This document shows positions 1-11,802 of a stretch of 64,000 nucleotides of DNA, in pieces. Position numbers and translations under genes: made by a program. This DNA is from Artemia franciscana. Lineage: Eukaryota; Arthropoda; Branchiopoda; Anostraca; Artemiidae. Below the pieces are notes generated by a model. That model had not been told where the DNA came from, ran no database searches, and saw only the letters and a program-made list of their open reading frames with translations. The stretch lies in NCBI RefSeq assembly GCF_032884065.1, contig NW_027062617.1, positions 806,001 to 870,000 on the forward strand, written 5' to 3'. The stretch's first letter is position 1. Each line of letters begins with the position of its first letter.

Positions 1-587
1 TCAAATGGAAAAAGAGAACAAAGACTAAATAATATATATTTATTTGATATTTGTTCTTATGAAGTATGCTTGCGTATCTACAAGGCAAGGGTAACAATTT
101 TTAATCAGATATGGGGTGGAGTTGAATTCAGAGATAGATATATAATTGCCTGATAATGTAAAATCACCAAATCAAATTCATAACTAGTAAAACGACTAAA
201 TAATATGTTTACTTAGAATTTGTGCTTATAAACTGTGCTTACATATCTATGCTTATTGTAATAAAAGCAAGGGTAACAATTCTTATTTGGATATCGGATG
301 GTGCAAAAAGTTGAATGAAGAAAGAGCAAAAAGACTACATAATATGTCTTTATTTGGAATATGTGCTTGTAAACTATGTTTGCATATCTTTGCTTATAGT
401 AAAAGCAAAGGTAACAATTTTTTTGGATATGGGGTCGAATAGAGTACCCAGATAGATATATAATTTGCCCGGTGATGCAAGATCACCATAATTGAATGAA
501 AAATGAAGCACAAAGACTAAATAATATGTTTTTATTTTAAAACTGTACCAATAAACTGTCCTTACATATCTATACCTATAGTAAATA
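1..587. repeat. ~180-bp satellite array, left block
   Basis: Degenerate tandem units recur with landmarks such as AAAGCAAGGGTAACAATTTT (near 82, 255 and 400) followed by GATAGATATATAATTGCC, GCAAAATCACCAAAATTGA, and 'cttataaactgtgcttacatatc'. Spacing is about 145-180 bp here and near 180 bp in the block at 1246-2945. No unit holds a credible reading frame. The block stops where the HP dispersed repeat begins at about 588. Confidence 0.8.
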
Positions 588-1245
588 AATAAAAAAAAAA
601 TTTAACTGCAAGTAAGGAGCGACGTTAAAACTTAAAACGAACAGGAATTACTCCATATATGAAAGAGGTTGTCCGCTCCGCAACGCCTCGCTCTTTACGC
701 TAAAGTTTGACTCTGTCACACCTCTACTTTTTAAAACAAAAAAAAAATTAGTTTAAAGAGCGAGGCGTTGTGGAGGGGACAACCTCACTGCGGAGGGTCA
801 CTTAATAAGGGCACCACAACTTTTAAATTCCGTCAGAATGAGCCCTATCGCAGTTCTACGACCACTGGGTCGATACGGTCACCCCTCAAAAAAAAAAATA
901 AAATAAACACGCATCCGTGATCTGTCTTCTGGCAAAATTTTTATAGATAGGAGCTTGAAACTTTTTACAGTAGGATTTGGTAATACGCTTAGCCTGGTGG
1001 TGGGGTTTCTCTTAAGATTCTATGATATTAGGGGGTGTTTCCTCCAATTCTCTAAAATAAGGTAAATTTTCTCAGGCTCGTAACTTTTGATGGGCTAGAC
1101 TAATCTTGATGAAGCTTATATATTTAGAATCAGCATTAAAGTGTGATTGTCTAAATGTAACTATTGGCATCATAAAATTTTTATTTTTAGAGTTTCGGTT
1201 AGTATTGAGCCGCGTCGTTCCTTACTATAGTTCGTTACAACGAAC
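588..1245 (-). mobile_element. HP-family dispersed repeat inserted in the satellite
   Basis: This insertion splits the ~180-bp satellite. It starts with 'aactgcaagtaaggagcgac', runs through an inverted-repeat section (arms around 'aagagcgaggcgttg', 670-790), and ends at the small palindrome AGTTCGTTACAACGAACTG near 1229-1247. Related sequence occurs at 3195-4434, 45410-48085 and 52245-53490. I see no transposase, so it is a non-autonomous repeat of unknown class. The family label HP is mine. Strand is given relative to the 3195 copy. Confidence 0.7.
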
Positions 1246-1816
1246 TGTTTGATAAAAGCAAAGGTAACAGTTTTTTTGGATTTTGGGTGGAGTAGAGTAC
1301 CCAGATGGATACATAATTTGCCCGGTGATACAAAATCACAAAAGTTGAATGAAAATGAAGCACAGAGACAAAATAATATGTCTTTATTTGAAATCTGGGC
1401 TTATAAACTATGCATACACATCTATGCTTATAGTAATAAAAGCAAAGATTGCAATTATTTCGGTTTAGGATGGAGCAGAGCACATAGACAAATATATAAT
1501 TTCCAAGTGGTGCAAAATCACCAAAATAGAATGAAAAATTAGCACAAATACTAAATAAAATGTGTTTATTTGATACATATACTTATAAACTGTACTTACA
1601 TATCTATGCTTATAGTAATAAAAGCAAGAGTAGCAATTTTTATTTCGACTTAGGGTTGAGTAGAGTACACAGACAGATATATTATTGCCCGGTGATGCAA
1701 AATCTCCAAAATTGAGTGAAGAAGGAGCACAAAGACTAAATAATAGGTCTTTATTTGAAATCTGGGCTTATATACTGTAGTAGATTGTTTTGGATCTGTG
1801 GTAGATTAGAGTTCAC

Positions 1817-1890
<74 letters not shown>

Positions 1891-2945
1891 GCCCAGTAAT
1901 GCAAAATCACAAAAATTGAATGGAAAAGAAGCTCAAAGACTAAATGATAAGAGTTTATTTCAAATTTGTACTTATAAACTGTGCTTTCGTGTTTGTGCTT
2001 ATAGTAATGAAAGCGAGGTTAAAAATTCCGTTTGGATTTTAGCGATAGATATATAATTGTGCGGTAATGCAAAATCACCGAAATAGAATGAAAAATTAGC
2101 ATAGATGCTAAATAAAACGTGTTTATTTGATATAAATGCTTATAAACTGTGCTTACACAACTATGCTTATGGTAACAAAGAAAGGGTAACAATTTTTATT
2201 TTAATTTAGGGTGAAGTAAAGAACACAGCGAGATATTTGAAGTTAGGTAGAGTGCACAGATAGATATATAATTGCCTGGTGATGCAAAATCACAGAAAAT
2301 GAATGAAAGATGAGCACAAAGACTAAACAATATGTGTTTATTTGAAATCTGTACTTATAAACCTAGCTTACGCATCTATGCTTATAGGAACAAATGGAAT
2401 GTTAACAATTTTTGAAGGATTTGGTTTGGAGTAGAGTACACAGATAGATATATAATCGTCCGGTGATGGAAAATCATCAAAATTGAATGAAAAAGGACCG
2501 CAAAGACTAGATAATAGTTCTTTATTTGGAATTTGTGCTTATAAACTTTGCTTACATATCTGTTCTTATAGCAATTTAAGCTAGGGTAAAAATTTTTATT
2601 TGGATTTGGGATTGAGTAGAGTACACAGACAAATGTATATTTGCTCAGTGATGCTAAATCACCAAAATCGAATGCAAAAGGAACACAAAGACTAAATAAT
2701 CCGTCGCAATTTGACATCTTTGCTTATTAACTATGCTTATATATTTGTGCTAATTTTTTTAGTAATAATTTTGATTTAGATATGGGATGGAGTAGCGTAT
2801 ACAGACCGATATATAATGGCTCAGAAATGCATAATCACCAAAACTGAGCGAAAAAGGAGAACAAATATTAAAAAAATATGTATTTATCCCAAGATTCTTA
2901 GGATATGTACTTATAAACCAGCTTAAAGCAAAGGGAAAAAGACAG
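1246..2945. repeat. ~180-bp satellite array, right block
   Basis: Continuation of the satellite at 1-587. 'AAAGCAAAGGTAACA'-like landmarks recur near 1253, 1436, 1616, 2008, 2180, 2393 and 2575, giving spacings of roughly 170-215 bp. Units are quite diverged from each other. Short ORFs here on both strands are by-products of the repeat. Confidence 0.8.
1819..1884. repeat. (AT)n microsatellite
   Basis: About 66 bp of uninterrupted AT dinucleotide inside one satellite unit, at the position where other units read 'cagatagatatataat'. It probably expanded from that short AT run. Confidence 0.95.
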
Positions 2946-3194
2946 TTGTAGTGCCAAGTTTCCGTACATGCTTCAATTCTGTTGAATCACTCTCCGAATA
3001 AAAAAATCCGTGATACAGCCCTGCATATTATATTTACTTGTTATTTACATGTCAAATTTTAAACCGGTAAAAAGAAAAAAGGTTTTGAGTCAAACAATTT
3101 TTCACTTTGCTTTACTTTATTTGATATGATAAACAAAACTATAAACCATTACAAATATAAATCACCACGCTTGGAAAAATACTCAATATTTTTC
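2946..3194. other. Unassigned spacer
   Basis: AT-rich sequence between the satellite and the next HP repeat. I see no coding region or repeat structure in it. Confidence 0.5.
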
Positions 3195-4434
3195 AAACAG
3201 TTCGTGGTAACGAACGACCGTAAGGAGCGTGGTAAGGAGCGACCCGGCTCAATAGTAACAGAAACTCTAAAAACAGAATTTTTGATACCAATAGTTACAT
3301 CAAAAGAATTGCATTTAATGCTAATTTTAAATATATAAGTTTCATCAAGATTAGTTTTACCCATTAAAAGTTAAGAGCCTGAGAAAATTTGTCTCATTTT
3401 AGAAAATAGGAGGAAACACCCCCTAAAGTTAATACAATCTTAACGAAAATCACCCCATCAGATTCGGCGTATCAGAAAACCTTATTGTAGAAGTTTGAAG
3501 CTCCCTATCTCCAAAAATGTAGAATTTCACATTTTTTGCCAAAAGACAGATCACGGGTGCGTGTTTATTTGTTTTTTGTTTGTTTTTTTTCTCAGGGTGA
3601 TCGTATCGACTCAGTGGTCCTAGAATGTTGCGAGAGGGTTCATTATAACAGAAATTAAAAGTTCTGGTTTCGTTTTTAAATGACCAAAAAAATTGAAGGG
3701 CATCTAGGCCCCCTCCCGCGCTCATTTTCCCCCAAAGTCACCGGATTAAAACTCTAAGATAGCCATTTTATTTACAATAGTCAAAAAACCTAATAACCAT
3801 GTCTTTGGGGACAATTTACTCCCCTGCAGTCCCTGTGGGAGGGGCTGCAAGTTACAAACTTTGACCTGTGTTTGCATATAGTAATGGTTACTGGGAAGTG
3901 TACAGACGTTTTCAGGGGGATTTTTTTGGTTTAGGGGAAGGAGAGAGTTGGAAGAGGGGGGGGGGGGTAAGTGGGAGGATATTTTCATGGAGAACCTTCT
4001 CAGGGGGGAGGAGAATTTCAATGAAGGGGGCGCAGGATTTTCTAGCATTATTTGAAAAAAAAAACAATGAAAAAATAAATATGGAAAGTTTTTTCGGCTG
4101 AAAGTAAAGAGCAGCAGTAAAACTTGAAACAAACAAAAATTATTACGCATATGAGGGGTTTACCTCCTCGTAATACCTCACTTTTTTCGCTAAAGCATTT
4201 TTAGTAATTCCAACTATTTATTCTACGGTCTATATGATTTAGAGGTCAATCCAAGGAATTGGGACAAAATTTAAGCGTTAGTGTAAAGAGCGAGGTATCT
4301 ACGAGGGGTGAGCCCCCTCAATTACGCAATAAAAAATACAAATATAGAAGTTCGTTACGTAAGTTAATTCATAAGTTACGTATATTTTTTACTAATGAAA
4401 ACATTCATAAAAAATTGAAAGTTCTAGTTACCTT
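3195..4434 (+). mobile_element. HP-family dispersed repeat, copy cut by assembly gap
   Basis: It begins with the terminal palindrome 'cagttcgtggtaacgaac' (near 3200) and runs in opposite orientation to the copies at 588-1245 and 45410-48085. Shared landmarks include 'ggaggaaacaccccctaa', 'agacagatcacgggtgcgtg', 'cagtccctgtgggaggggctg', 'ggttactgggaagtgtacag', and the internal inverted repeat around 4090-4340. It is cut off at 'gttctagttacctt' by the N gap. Small ORFs inside are not conserved between copies and are not called as genes. Confidence 0.7.
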
Positions 4435-4492
4435 NNNNNNNNNNNNNNNNNNNNNNNNNNNNNNNNNNNNNNNNNNNNNNNNNNNNNNNNNN
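4435..4492. other. Assembly gap (58 N)
   Basis: Run of N between the HP repeat and the left edge of the PLE cluster. The first real base after the gap falls on the predicted cleavage position of the hammerhead-like motif, so the true left junction of the PLE cluster is hidden. Confidence 1.
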
Positions 4493-4532
4493 GAATATTT
4501 CGGCCCTATATCTAAGGGCCGTCTTCAGCAAA
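4493..4532 (-). ncRNA. Hammerhead-ribozyme-like motif, 3' side of PLE unit A
   Basis: Minus strand: CUGAAGA core, then a GGCCC/GGGCC stem II, then GAA and the self-complementary AUAU, ending at the predicted cleavage base. It is identical in layout to the complete copies at 7380, 10271, 11693 and 14586. The downstream side of stem I lies in the gap. Confidence 0.5.
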
Positions 4533-4711
4533 GAAAAAAAATAAAAAACAATAAAACACTTACAATAAAAGTTCTCAGTTAAATATCCATTTTTTATTTT
4601 AAAATAGCCTTGGCATCATTACTTCTTAACGAAAAGTTCAGCCAAGACTGTCTGATAAAAGCTAACATTTTACAAGATAAAAAGGTTCATTCATTTCACT
4701 AACTGTATTTA

Positions 4712-7311
4712 TTAAAAATTGGATTGATTTCTTATTGCGATATTTGCCTTCTCTGCAGCTAATCTGATAGTTCTTTTGATATTGGGCTTGTTTTTGTTAA
4801 TTCCTATTTTTGTTTTATTTTGAATTAGATTATTTTCTATAATTAATTTTGTGTACATAGGGTTGAGTGTGTATTCACCCAAGTCTCTATTTAGGGATTT
4901 ATTATTATTTAAGTTTCGTTTGATTTCGATTGCCTCACGGACAGTTTGTTTGATTCCTAGGTCATTGCTAATTAGAATTGTTTCGTCAAATAGAACATAA
5001 TGGTTTGGATTTTCAAAAATATGACTACTTAAAGCTGAATCGAAAGATATAGAGTTATTTTAGATTTTAACGCTTTTTCAATACTTTCTTTGTGTTGCTG
5101 TAATCTTGTTCCTAAATTTTGGTGGGTTCGACCAATGTAATAATTTCCACAACTACATGGTATTTGATACACCCCTCGTAGACGAGTAATTGGGGTTTTA
5201 TCCTTACCAGAATTGACAAGATTCATTATACTTAAATTGCTTGTGAATACAACACGTAAATTGTTTTTTAAACAAACTTTTTTCATTTTTGAAGTAATTT
5301 TCGGAATATAAGGCAGGTAAATCGTGCTTGTGGGTTTATTAGAATCATTTACTGGTGTGGGATTTAAGGCTTTAGAAGAATGCATCTTTAATCTTTGAGC
5401 AATAACAGTATTTATGAGAGAAATTGGGTACCCGTTGCCAAAAAGTATGTCTGTAATAAAATTTAATTCTTTTTTAACATACGGCTCTGAACAGATATTA
5501 AGTACTCTATCCACAAGAGATATTACCACACCTCTTTTAACCTGTGGAGGATGGTTAGATTTGAAGTGAAGGTATCTATTATTATGCGTAGGTTTTCTGT
5601 AAACCGTAAAATCAAGTTTATTCACACTGCGTATTATCAATACATCTAAAAAAGGTATTTTTCCATCTCTTTCGGTCTCTAGGGTGAATTGCAGGTTTCT
5701 ATCGTAAGTATTTAAATGTTCTAGAAAACCTTTAAGTTCACTTTCGCCATAATTCCAAACTGAAATTATGTTGTCCATGAAACGTCCCCAAAACACATGA
5801 TTAAGAAAATACGAATCTAGGGCCCAATTTTCAAGATTTTCGACAAAATATTTGCGAGTAGGCCTGATAGAGGTGCTCCCATAGGAAGGCCCCTTACCTG
5901 GTTGTAATATGAATCTCGAAACTGGAAGTGCATGGAATATTTGTTACATAATTTAACCAAATGCATGAGAACATCAATGTCTAGACCTATTGCTGACTCT
6001 TCGATTAGATGGTAATTGTTTTCCAGTTTATTTTGTAATAATTGTTCAGATTTTGAAACATCAATACTAGTATACATAGAACTATGTCAAAGCTGCTTAA
6101 TATGGAATTTTCAGAAATGTCTATTTGTTTCAATTTTTCTACAAGATCAACTGAATTTTTTATATAAGATTTTTGGGAGTGAAGCAATGGTTTAAATGCA
6201 GTGCATAACCATTTTCCAATGTTTGAGGCAGGTGATTTTGTGCTAGCTACAATGGGTCTTAGAGGAATGCCTTGTTTGTGCAATTTTGGTAATCCATAAA
6301 ACTTTGAGCAAAAAACACCACGAGGGAGGAATTTATTGTACAACTGTGGAGTGATTCTGCCATTTTCTTTCAAAGTTTTTAATTCTTTTATTACTTTTTG
6401 AGCAAATTGATCAGTCTGGTCATGGGTTGATTTAACATAAGTGGTTGTATCATTTAAATGTGACTGAATTTTACCATCATAATCAGTTTTATTCATAATT
6501 ACTATGGAGTTGCTTTTATCGGCTTTAGTGATTATTATTGAGGAATCTTTACGGAGTTTATTCAAAACTTTTGTGTCATATGATTTTTCCATTGCATTAT
6601 TGGGAGAATTAGGAAGTTTTAATGAGGTGTTGTAAAGAGTGTAATTAAACAAGATCTAACTGTATCCGGGTTTGAAACAAGAGCACTACATTTGTGGAGA
6701 GAGGATTCTAAAGATGCTATCAAGTCTGCAACTGGAACTTGTTTTGGTAAAAACGAAAATTTTGGCCCTTGTTCTAGGACTTTTTCTTCAACATAGCTAA
6801 GCTTTTTAGATGAAATATTTACAATCGCAGGTCCAGGACTTATCTTAGGATTGTAAACTGGGTTGACCACTTGAGACTCATATTTCAACCTTGTAAACTT
6901 ATTAGTGAGTCTCTCTTGTGACACACGGAAATAATGGTGGAATGAATTCCTTTCCATCCTAAGAATTTGCAAAAAATCATCAGTGGACAAGCTCTGTGAT
7001 AGAAAATTTTCGAGTGATTTTCGTTCTGAGGAAATTCTATGTCTTCTGTGTTTTTTGTCCTTAATAATATGATTCAACGTTTTTAGCTGTAGTTTATGTG
7101 TGAACTGTGACTCTCGTAAAGTATTTAAGTGAAATTTATGCCTTAAGGATTTAGGAATAATTTTATTCCTTCTGCAGGATTCCAGAAACGTTTGTTGATT
7201 AATAATGTTCGCGTGTTTTTTCCCTAAACTAATAAAATGAAAAATATCTTTGGTCAAATGCTCCCCATAAGCGTGACGTAAATAATGACGAAGACCACAC
7301 TGCCTTTCCAT
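4712..7311 (-). pseudogene. PLE unit A: broken reverse transcriptase + GIY-YIG endonuclease
   Basis: Same protein as unit B (see 7600-10202) but with four single-base deletions relative to units B and D: near 5059, 5844, 6080 and 6640. These cut the frame into pieces (6619-7311, 6005-6652, 5817-6077, 5029-5796). The coding span is 2600 bp, exactly four short of the 2604 expected from the family. It also carries a substitution in RT motif C: the second catalytic Asp of FMDD is Asn (GAC to AAC, + strand 5771-5776), which should abolish polymerase activity. The GIY-YIG core (CSCG, YYIGRT) remains readable. It lies head to tail with unit B, separated by the junction repeat at 7312-7599. All the deletions sit in or next to short homopolymers, so some may be assembly errors; the substitution is not of that kind. 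Confidence 0.9.
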
Positions 7312-7599
7312 AATACAACAACAAAAGAGAGAATAATGAGGACTTTTTTTTTCCCAAGACAGTGAACCAACAAAACCTATTTGAATATTTCGGCCCTATA
7401 TCTAAGGGCCGTCTTCAGCAAAGAAAAAAATAAAAAACAATAAAACACTTACAATAAAAGTTCTCAGTTAAATATCCATTTTTATTTTAAAATAGCCTTG
7501 GCATCATTACTTCTTAACGAAAAGTTCAGCCAAGACTGTCTGATAAAAGCTAACATTTTACAAGATAAAAAGGTTCATTCATTTCACTAACTGTATTTA
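7312..7599 (-). repeat. PLE junction repeat (pLTR-like) between units B and A
   Basis: On the minus strand this is the 3' untranslated end of unit B (after its stop codon) running through the hammerhead-like motif into the leader of unit A ('ggttttgttggttcactgtc', 'ctctcttttgttgttg') and the A start codon. The same sequence recurs at 10203-10491, 11515-11802 and 14408-14692. This is the overlapping tandem arrangement typical of PLEs. Confidence 0.8.
7380..7422 (-). ncRNA. Hammerhead-ribozyme-like motif at PLE A/B junction
   Basis: Read on the minus strand: stem I is UUUG/CAAA, the core is CUGAAGA, stem II is GGCCC/GGGCC with one extra C before it, and GAA is followed by AUAU (stem III, self-pairing or in a dimer). 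Cleavage is predicted after U17, before CAAA. Hammerheads of this minimal kind are known in the terminal repeats of PLEs. The unpaired C next to stem II departs from the textbook core, so activity is uncertain. Confidence 0.55.
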
Positions 7600-10202
7600 T
7601 TAAAAATTGGATTGATTTCTTATTGCGATATTTGCCTTCTCTGCAGCTAATCTGATAGTTCTTTTGATATTGGGCTTGTTTTTGTTAATTCCTATTTTTG
7701 TTTTATTTTGAATTAGATTATTTTCTATAATTAATTTTGTGTACATAGGGTTGAGTGTGTATTCACCCAAGTCTCTATTTAGGGATTTATTATTATTTAA
7801 GTTTCGTTTGATTTCGATTGCCTCACGGACAGTTTGTTTGATTCCTAGGTCATTGCTAATTAGAATTGTTTCGTCAAATAGAACATAATGGTTTGGATTT
7901 TCAAAAATATGACTACTTAAAGCTGAATCGAAAGATATAGAGTTATTTTTAGATTTTAACGCTTTTTCAATACTTTCTTTGTGTTGCTGTAATCTTGTTC
8001 CTAAATTTTGGTGGGTTCGACCAATGTAATAATTTCCACAACTACATGGTATTTGATACACCCCTCGTAGACGAGTAATTGGGGTTTTATCCTTACCAGA
8101 ATTGACAAGATTCATTATACTTAAATTGCTTGTGAATACAACACGTAAATTGTTTTTTAAACAAACTTTTTTCATTTTTGAAGTAATTTTCGGAATATAA
8201 GGCAGGTAAATCGTGCTTGTGGGTTTATTAGAATCATTTACTGGTGTGGGATTTAAGGCTTTAGAAGAATGCATCTTTAATCTTTGAGCAATAACAGTAT
8301 TTATGAGAGAAATTGGGTACCCGTTGCCAAAAAGTATGTCTGTAATAAAATTTAATTCTTTTTTAACATACGGCTCTGAACAGATATTAAGTACTCTATC
8401 CACAAGAGATATTACCACACCTCTTTTAACCTGTGGAGGATGGTTAGATTTGAAGTGAAGGTATCTATTATTATGCGTAGGTTTTCCGTAAACCGTAAAA
8501 TCAAGTTTATTCACACTGCGTATTATCAATACATCTAAAAAAGGTATTTTTCCATCTCTTTCGGTCTCTAGGGTGAATTGCAGGTTTCTATCGTAAGTAT
8601 TTAAATGTTCTAGAAAACCTTTAAGTTCACTTTCGCCATAATTCCAAACTGAAATTATGTCGTCCATGAAACGTCCCCAAAACACATGATTAAGAAAATA
8701 CGAATCTAGGGCCCAATTTTCAAGATTTTCGAAAAAATATTTGCGAGTAGGCCTGATAGAGGTGCTCCCATAGGAAGGCCCCTTACCTGGTTGTAATATG
8801 AATCTCGAAACTGGAAGTGCATGGAATATTTGTTACATAATTTAACCAAATGCATGAGAACATCAATGTCTAGACCTATTGCTGACTCTTCGATTAGATG
8901 GTAATTGTTTTCCAGTTTATTTTGTAATAATTGTTCAGATTTTGAAACATCAATACTAGTATACATAGAAACTATGTCAAAGCTGCTTAATATGGAATTT
9001 TCAGAAATGTCTATTTGTTTCAATTTTTCTACAAGATCAACTGAATTTTTTATATAAGATTTTTGGGAGTGAAGCAATGGTTTAAATGCAGTGCATAACC
9101 ATTTTCCAATGTTTGAGGCAGGTGATTTTGTGCTAGCTACAATGGGTCTTAGAGGAATGCCTTGTTTGTGCAATTTTGGTAATCCATAAAACTTTGAGCA
9201 AAAAACACCACGAGGGAGGAATTTATTGTACAACTGTGGAGTGATTCTGCCATTTTCTTTCAAAGTTTTTAATTCTTTTATTACTTTTTGAGCAAATTGA
9301 TCAGTCTGGTCATGGGTTGATTTAACATAAGTGGTTGTATCATTTAAATGTGACTGAATTTTACCATCATAATCAGTTTTATTCATAATTACTATGGAGT
9401 TGCTTTTATCGGCTTTAGTGATTATTATTGAGGAATCTTTACGGAGTTTATTCAAAACTTTTGTGTCATATGATTTTTCCATTGCATTATTGGGAGAATT
9501 AGGAAGTTTTAATGAGGTGTTGTAAAGAGTGTTAATTAAACAAGATCTAACTGTATCCGGGTTTGAAACAAGAGCACTACATTTGTGGAGAGAGGATTCT
9601 AAAGATGCTATCAAGTCTGCAACTGGAACTTGTTTTGGTAAAAACGAAAATTTTGGCCCTTGTTCTAGGACTTTTTCTTCAACATAGCTAAGCTTTTTAG
9701 ATGAAATATTTACAATCGCAGGTCCAGGACTTATCTTAGGATTGTAAACTGGGTTGACCACTTGAGACTCATATTTCAACCTTGTAAACTTATTAGTGAG
9801 TCTCTCTTGTGACACACGGAAATAATGGTGGAATGAATTCCTTTCCATCCTAAGAATTTGCAAAAAATCATCAGTGGACAAGCTCTGTGATAGAAAATTT
9901 TCGAGTGATTTTCGTTCTGAGGAAATTCTATGTCTTCTGTGTTTTTTGTCCTTAATAATATGATTCAACGTTTTTAGCTGTAGTTTATGTGTGAACTGTG
10001 ACTCTCGTAAAGTATTTAAGTGAAATTTATGCCTTAAGGATTTAGGAATAATTTTATTCCTTCTGCAGGATTCCAGAAACGTTTGTTGATTAATAATGTT
10101 CGCGTGTTTTTTCCCTAAACTAATAAAATGAAAAATATCTTTGGTCAAATGCTCCCCATAAGCGTGACGTAAATAATGACGAAGACCACACTGCCTTTCC
10201 AT
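7600..10202 (-). pseudogene. PLE unit B: reverse transcriptase + GIY-YIG endonuclease, one frameshift
   Basis: Best preserved Penelope-like retroelement ORF. First part (8706-10202, 498 residues): a Lys/Arg-rich N-terminal region, 'TKADKSNSIVIMNK' near residue 262, 'YGLPKLHK...PLRPIV' at 339-355, RT motif A 'SSFDIVSMYTSI' at 406-417, and motif B 'QVRGLPMGAPLSG' at 472-484. Second part (7600-8685, 361 residues): motif C FMDD at 6-9, 'PFLDVLIIR' at 48-56, and the GIY-YIG domain (GVY at 208, YIG at 220, then RTHQN) with its CSCG cysteines. The parts are joined by a one-base deletion near 8732-8737 (span 2603 bp, family length 2604, about 867 residues). The Met at 10202 is chosen because it follows the junction leader directly and is shared by A and D. 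It would copy its RNA into nicked target DNA if repaired; as assembled it is broken. Confidence 0.92.
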
Positions 10203-10491
10203 AATACAACAACAAAAGAGAGAATAATGAGGACTTTTTTTTTCCCAAGACAGTGAACCAACAAAACCTATTTGAATATTTCGGCCCTATATCTAAGGGC
10301 CGTCTTCAGCAAAGAAAAAAATAAAAAACAATAAAACACTTACAATAAAAGTTCTCAGTTAAATATCCATTTTTTATTTTAAAATAGCCTTGGCATCATT
10401 ACTTCTTAACGAAAAGTTCAGCCAAGACTGTCTGATAAAAGCTAACATTTTACAAGATAAAAAGGTTCATTCATTTCACTAACTGTATTTA
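10203..10491 (-). repeat. PLE junction repeat upstream of unit B
   Basis: Same composition as 7312-7599: the 3' end of a truncated upstream unit (E), a hammerhead-like motif at 10271-10313, then the leader of unit B. Its presence shows the minus-strand array continued leftward in transcriptional terms beyond B before being cut at the inversion point. Confidence 0.8.
10271..10313 (-). ncRNA. Hammerhead-ribozyme-like motif upstream of PLE unit B
   Basis: Identical to the motif at 7380-7422 (stem I UUUG/CAAA, CUGAAGA core, GGCCC/GGGCC stem II, GAA-AUAU). Confidence 0.55.
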
Positions 10492-10849
10492 TTAAAAATT
10501 GGATTGATTTCTTATTGCGATATTTGCCTTCTCTGCAGCTAATCTGATAGTTCTTTTGATATTGGGCTTGTTTTTGTTAATTCCTATTTTTGTTTTATTT
10601 TGAATTAGATTATTTTCTATAATTAATTTTGTGTACATAGGGTTGAGTGTGTATTCACCCAAGTCTCTATTTAGGGATTTATTATTATTTAAGTTTCGTT
10701 TGATTTCGATTGCCTCACGGACAGTTTGTTTGATTCCTAGGTCATTGCTAATTAGAATTGTTTCGTCAAATAGAACATAATGGTTTGGATTTTCAAAAAT
10801 ATGACTACTTAAAGCTGAATCGAAAGATATAGAGTTATTTTTAGATTTT
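10492..10849 (-). pseudogene. PLE unit E: truncated GIY-YIG C-terminus
   Basis: Only the last ~118 codons of the PLE ORF (from 'KSKNNS' to the stop) are present on the minus strand. The 5' side ends abruptly at 10849, where the sequence flips into the plus-strand unit C. The two share a 2-bp TT overlap at 10848-10849. It lacks RT and most of the GIY-YIG core, so it is non-functional. Confidence 0.85.
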
Positions 10850-11514
10850 CTAAAGCCTTAAATCCCACACCAGTAAATGATTCTAATAAACCCACAAGCA
10901 CGATTTACCTGCCTTATATTCCGAAAATTACTTCAAAAATGAAAAAAGTTTGTTTAAAAAACAATTTACGTGTTGTATTCACAAGCAATTTAAGTATAAT
11001 GAATCTTGTCAATTCTGGTAAGGATAAAACCCCAATTACTCGTCTACGAGGGGTGTATCAAATACCATGTAGTTGTGGAAATTATTACATTGGTCGAACC
11101 CACCAAAATTTAGGAACAAGATTACAGCAACACAAAGAAAGTATTGAAAAAGCGTTAAAATCTAAAAATAACTCTATATCTTTCGATTCAGCTTTAAGTA
11201 GTCATATTTTTGAAAATCCAAACCATTATGTTCTATTTGACGAAACAATTCTAATTAGCAATGACCTAGGAATCAAACAAACTGTCCGTGAGGCAATCGA
11301 AATCAAACGAAACTTAAATAATAATAAATCCCTAAATAGAGACTTGGGTGAATACACACTCAACCCTATGTACACAAAATTAATTATAGAAAATAATCTA
11401 ATTCAAAATAAAACAAAAATAGGAATTAACAAAAACAAGCCCAATATCAAAAGAACTATCAGATTAGCTGCAGAGAAGGCAAATATCGCAATAAGAAATC
11501 AATCCAATTTTTAA
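10849..11514 (+). pseudogene. PLE unit C: 5'-truncated, GIY-YIG domain only
   Basis: Plus-strand copy opening mid-ORF at 'SKALNPTP' and intact to the normal stop. It includes the whole GIY-YIG endonuclease domain (GVYQIPCSCG, YYIGRT) but no RT. A downstream Met at 10939 gives a 191-residue ORF. It is joined tail-out to unit E (an inverted repeat with a ~360-bp shared arm) and head-to-tail to unit D through the junction at 11515-11802. Such 5'-truncated inverted and tandem pieces are a known outcome of PLE integration. Confidence 0.88.
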
Positions 11515-11802
11515 TAAATACAGTTAGTGAAATGAATGAACCTTTTTATCTTGTAAAATGTTAGCTTTTATCAGACAGTCTTGGCTGAACTTTTCGTTAA
11601 GAAGTAATGATGCCAAGGCTATTTTAAAATAAAAAATGGATATTTAACTGAGAACTTTTATTGTAAGTGTTTTATTGTTTTTTATTTTTTTCTTTGCTGA
11701 AGACGGCCCTTAGATATAGGGCCGAAATATTCAAATAGGTTTTGTTGGTTCACTGTCTTGGGAAAAAAAAATCCTCATTATTCTCTCTTTTGTTGTTGTA
11801 TT
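11515..11802 (+). repeat. PLE junction repeat between units C and D
   Basis: Plus-strand equivalent of 7312-7599. One base change near 11771 (ATCC for GTCC) opens a spurious upstream Met at 11758 in unit D; the conserved start remains 11803. Confidence 0.8.
11693..11735 (+). ncRNA. Hammerhead-ribozyme-like motif at PLE C/D junction
   Basis: Stem I TTTG (11693-11696) / CAAA (11732-11735), core CTGAAGA (11697-11703), stem II GGCCC/GGGCC, then GAA and ATAT. Cleavage is predicted between 11731 and 11732. The distance to the next copy at 14586 is 2893 bp, the PLE unit length. Confidence 0.55.

Noticed and set aside
3746..4150. 134-residue minus-strand ORF in HP
   Set aside because: Not conserved in the other HP copies, where the same region has stops and frame changes; Pro/Ser-rich because of C-rich DNA.
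4259..4582. ORF of 107 residues across the N gap
   Set aside because: It joins the HP repeat to PLE 3' untranslated sequence through unknown bases.
11758..11802. Upstream Met start of PLE unit D
   Set aside because: It is in the junction repeat and exists only because of a local difference; units A and B start at the Met corresponding to 11803.
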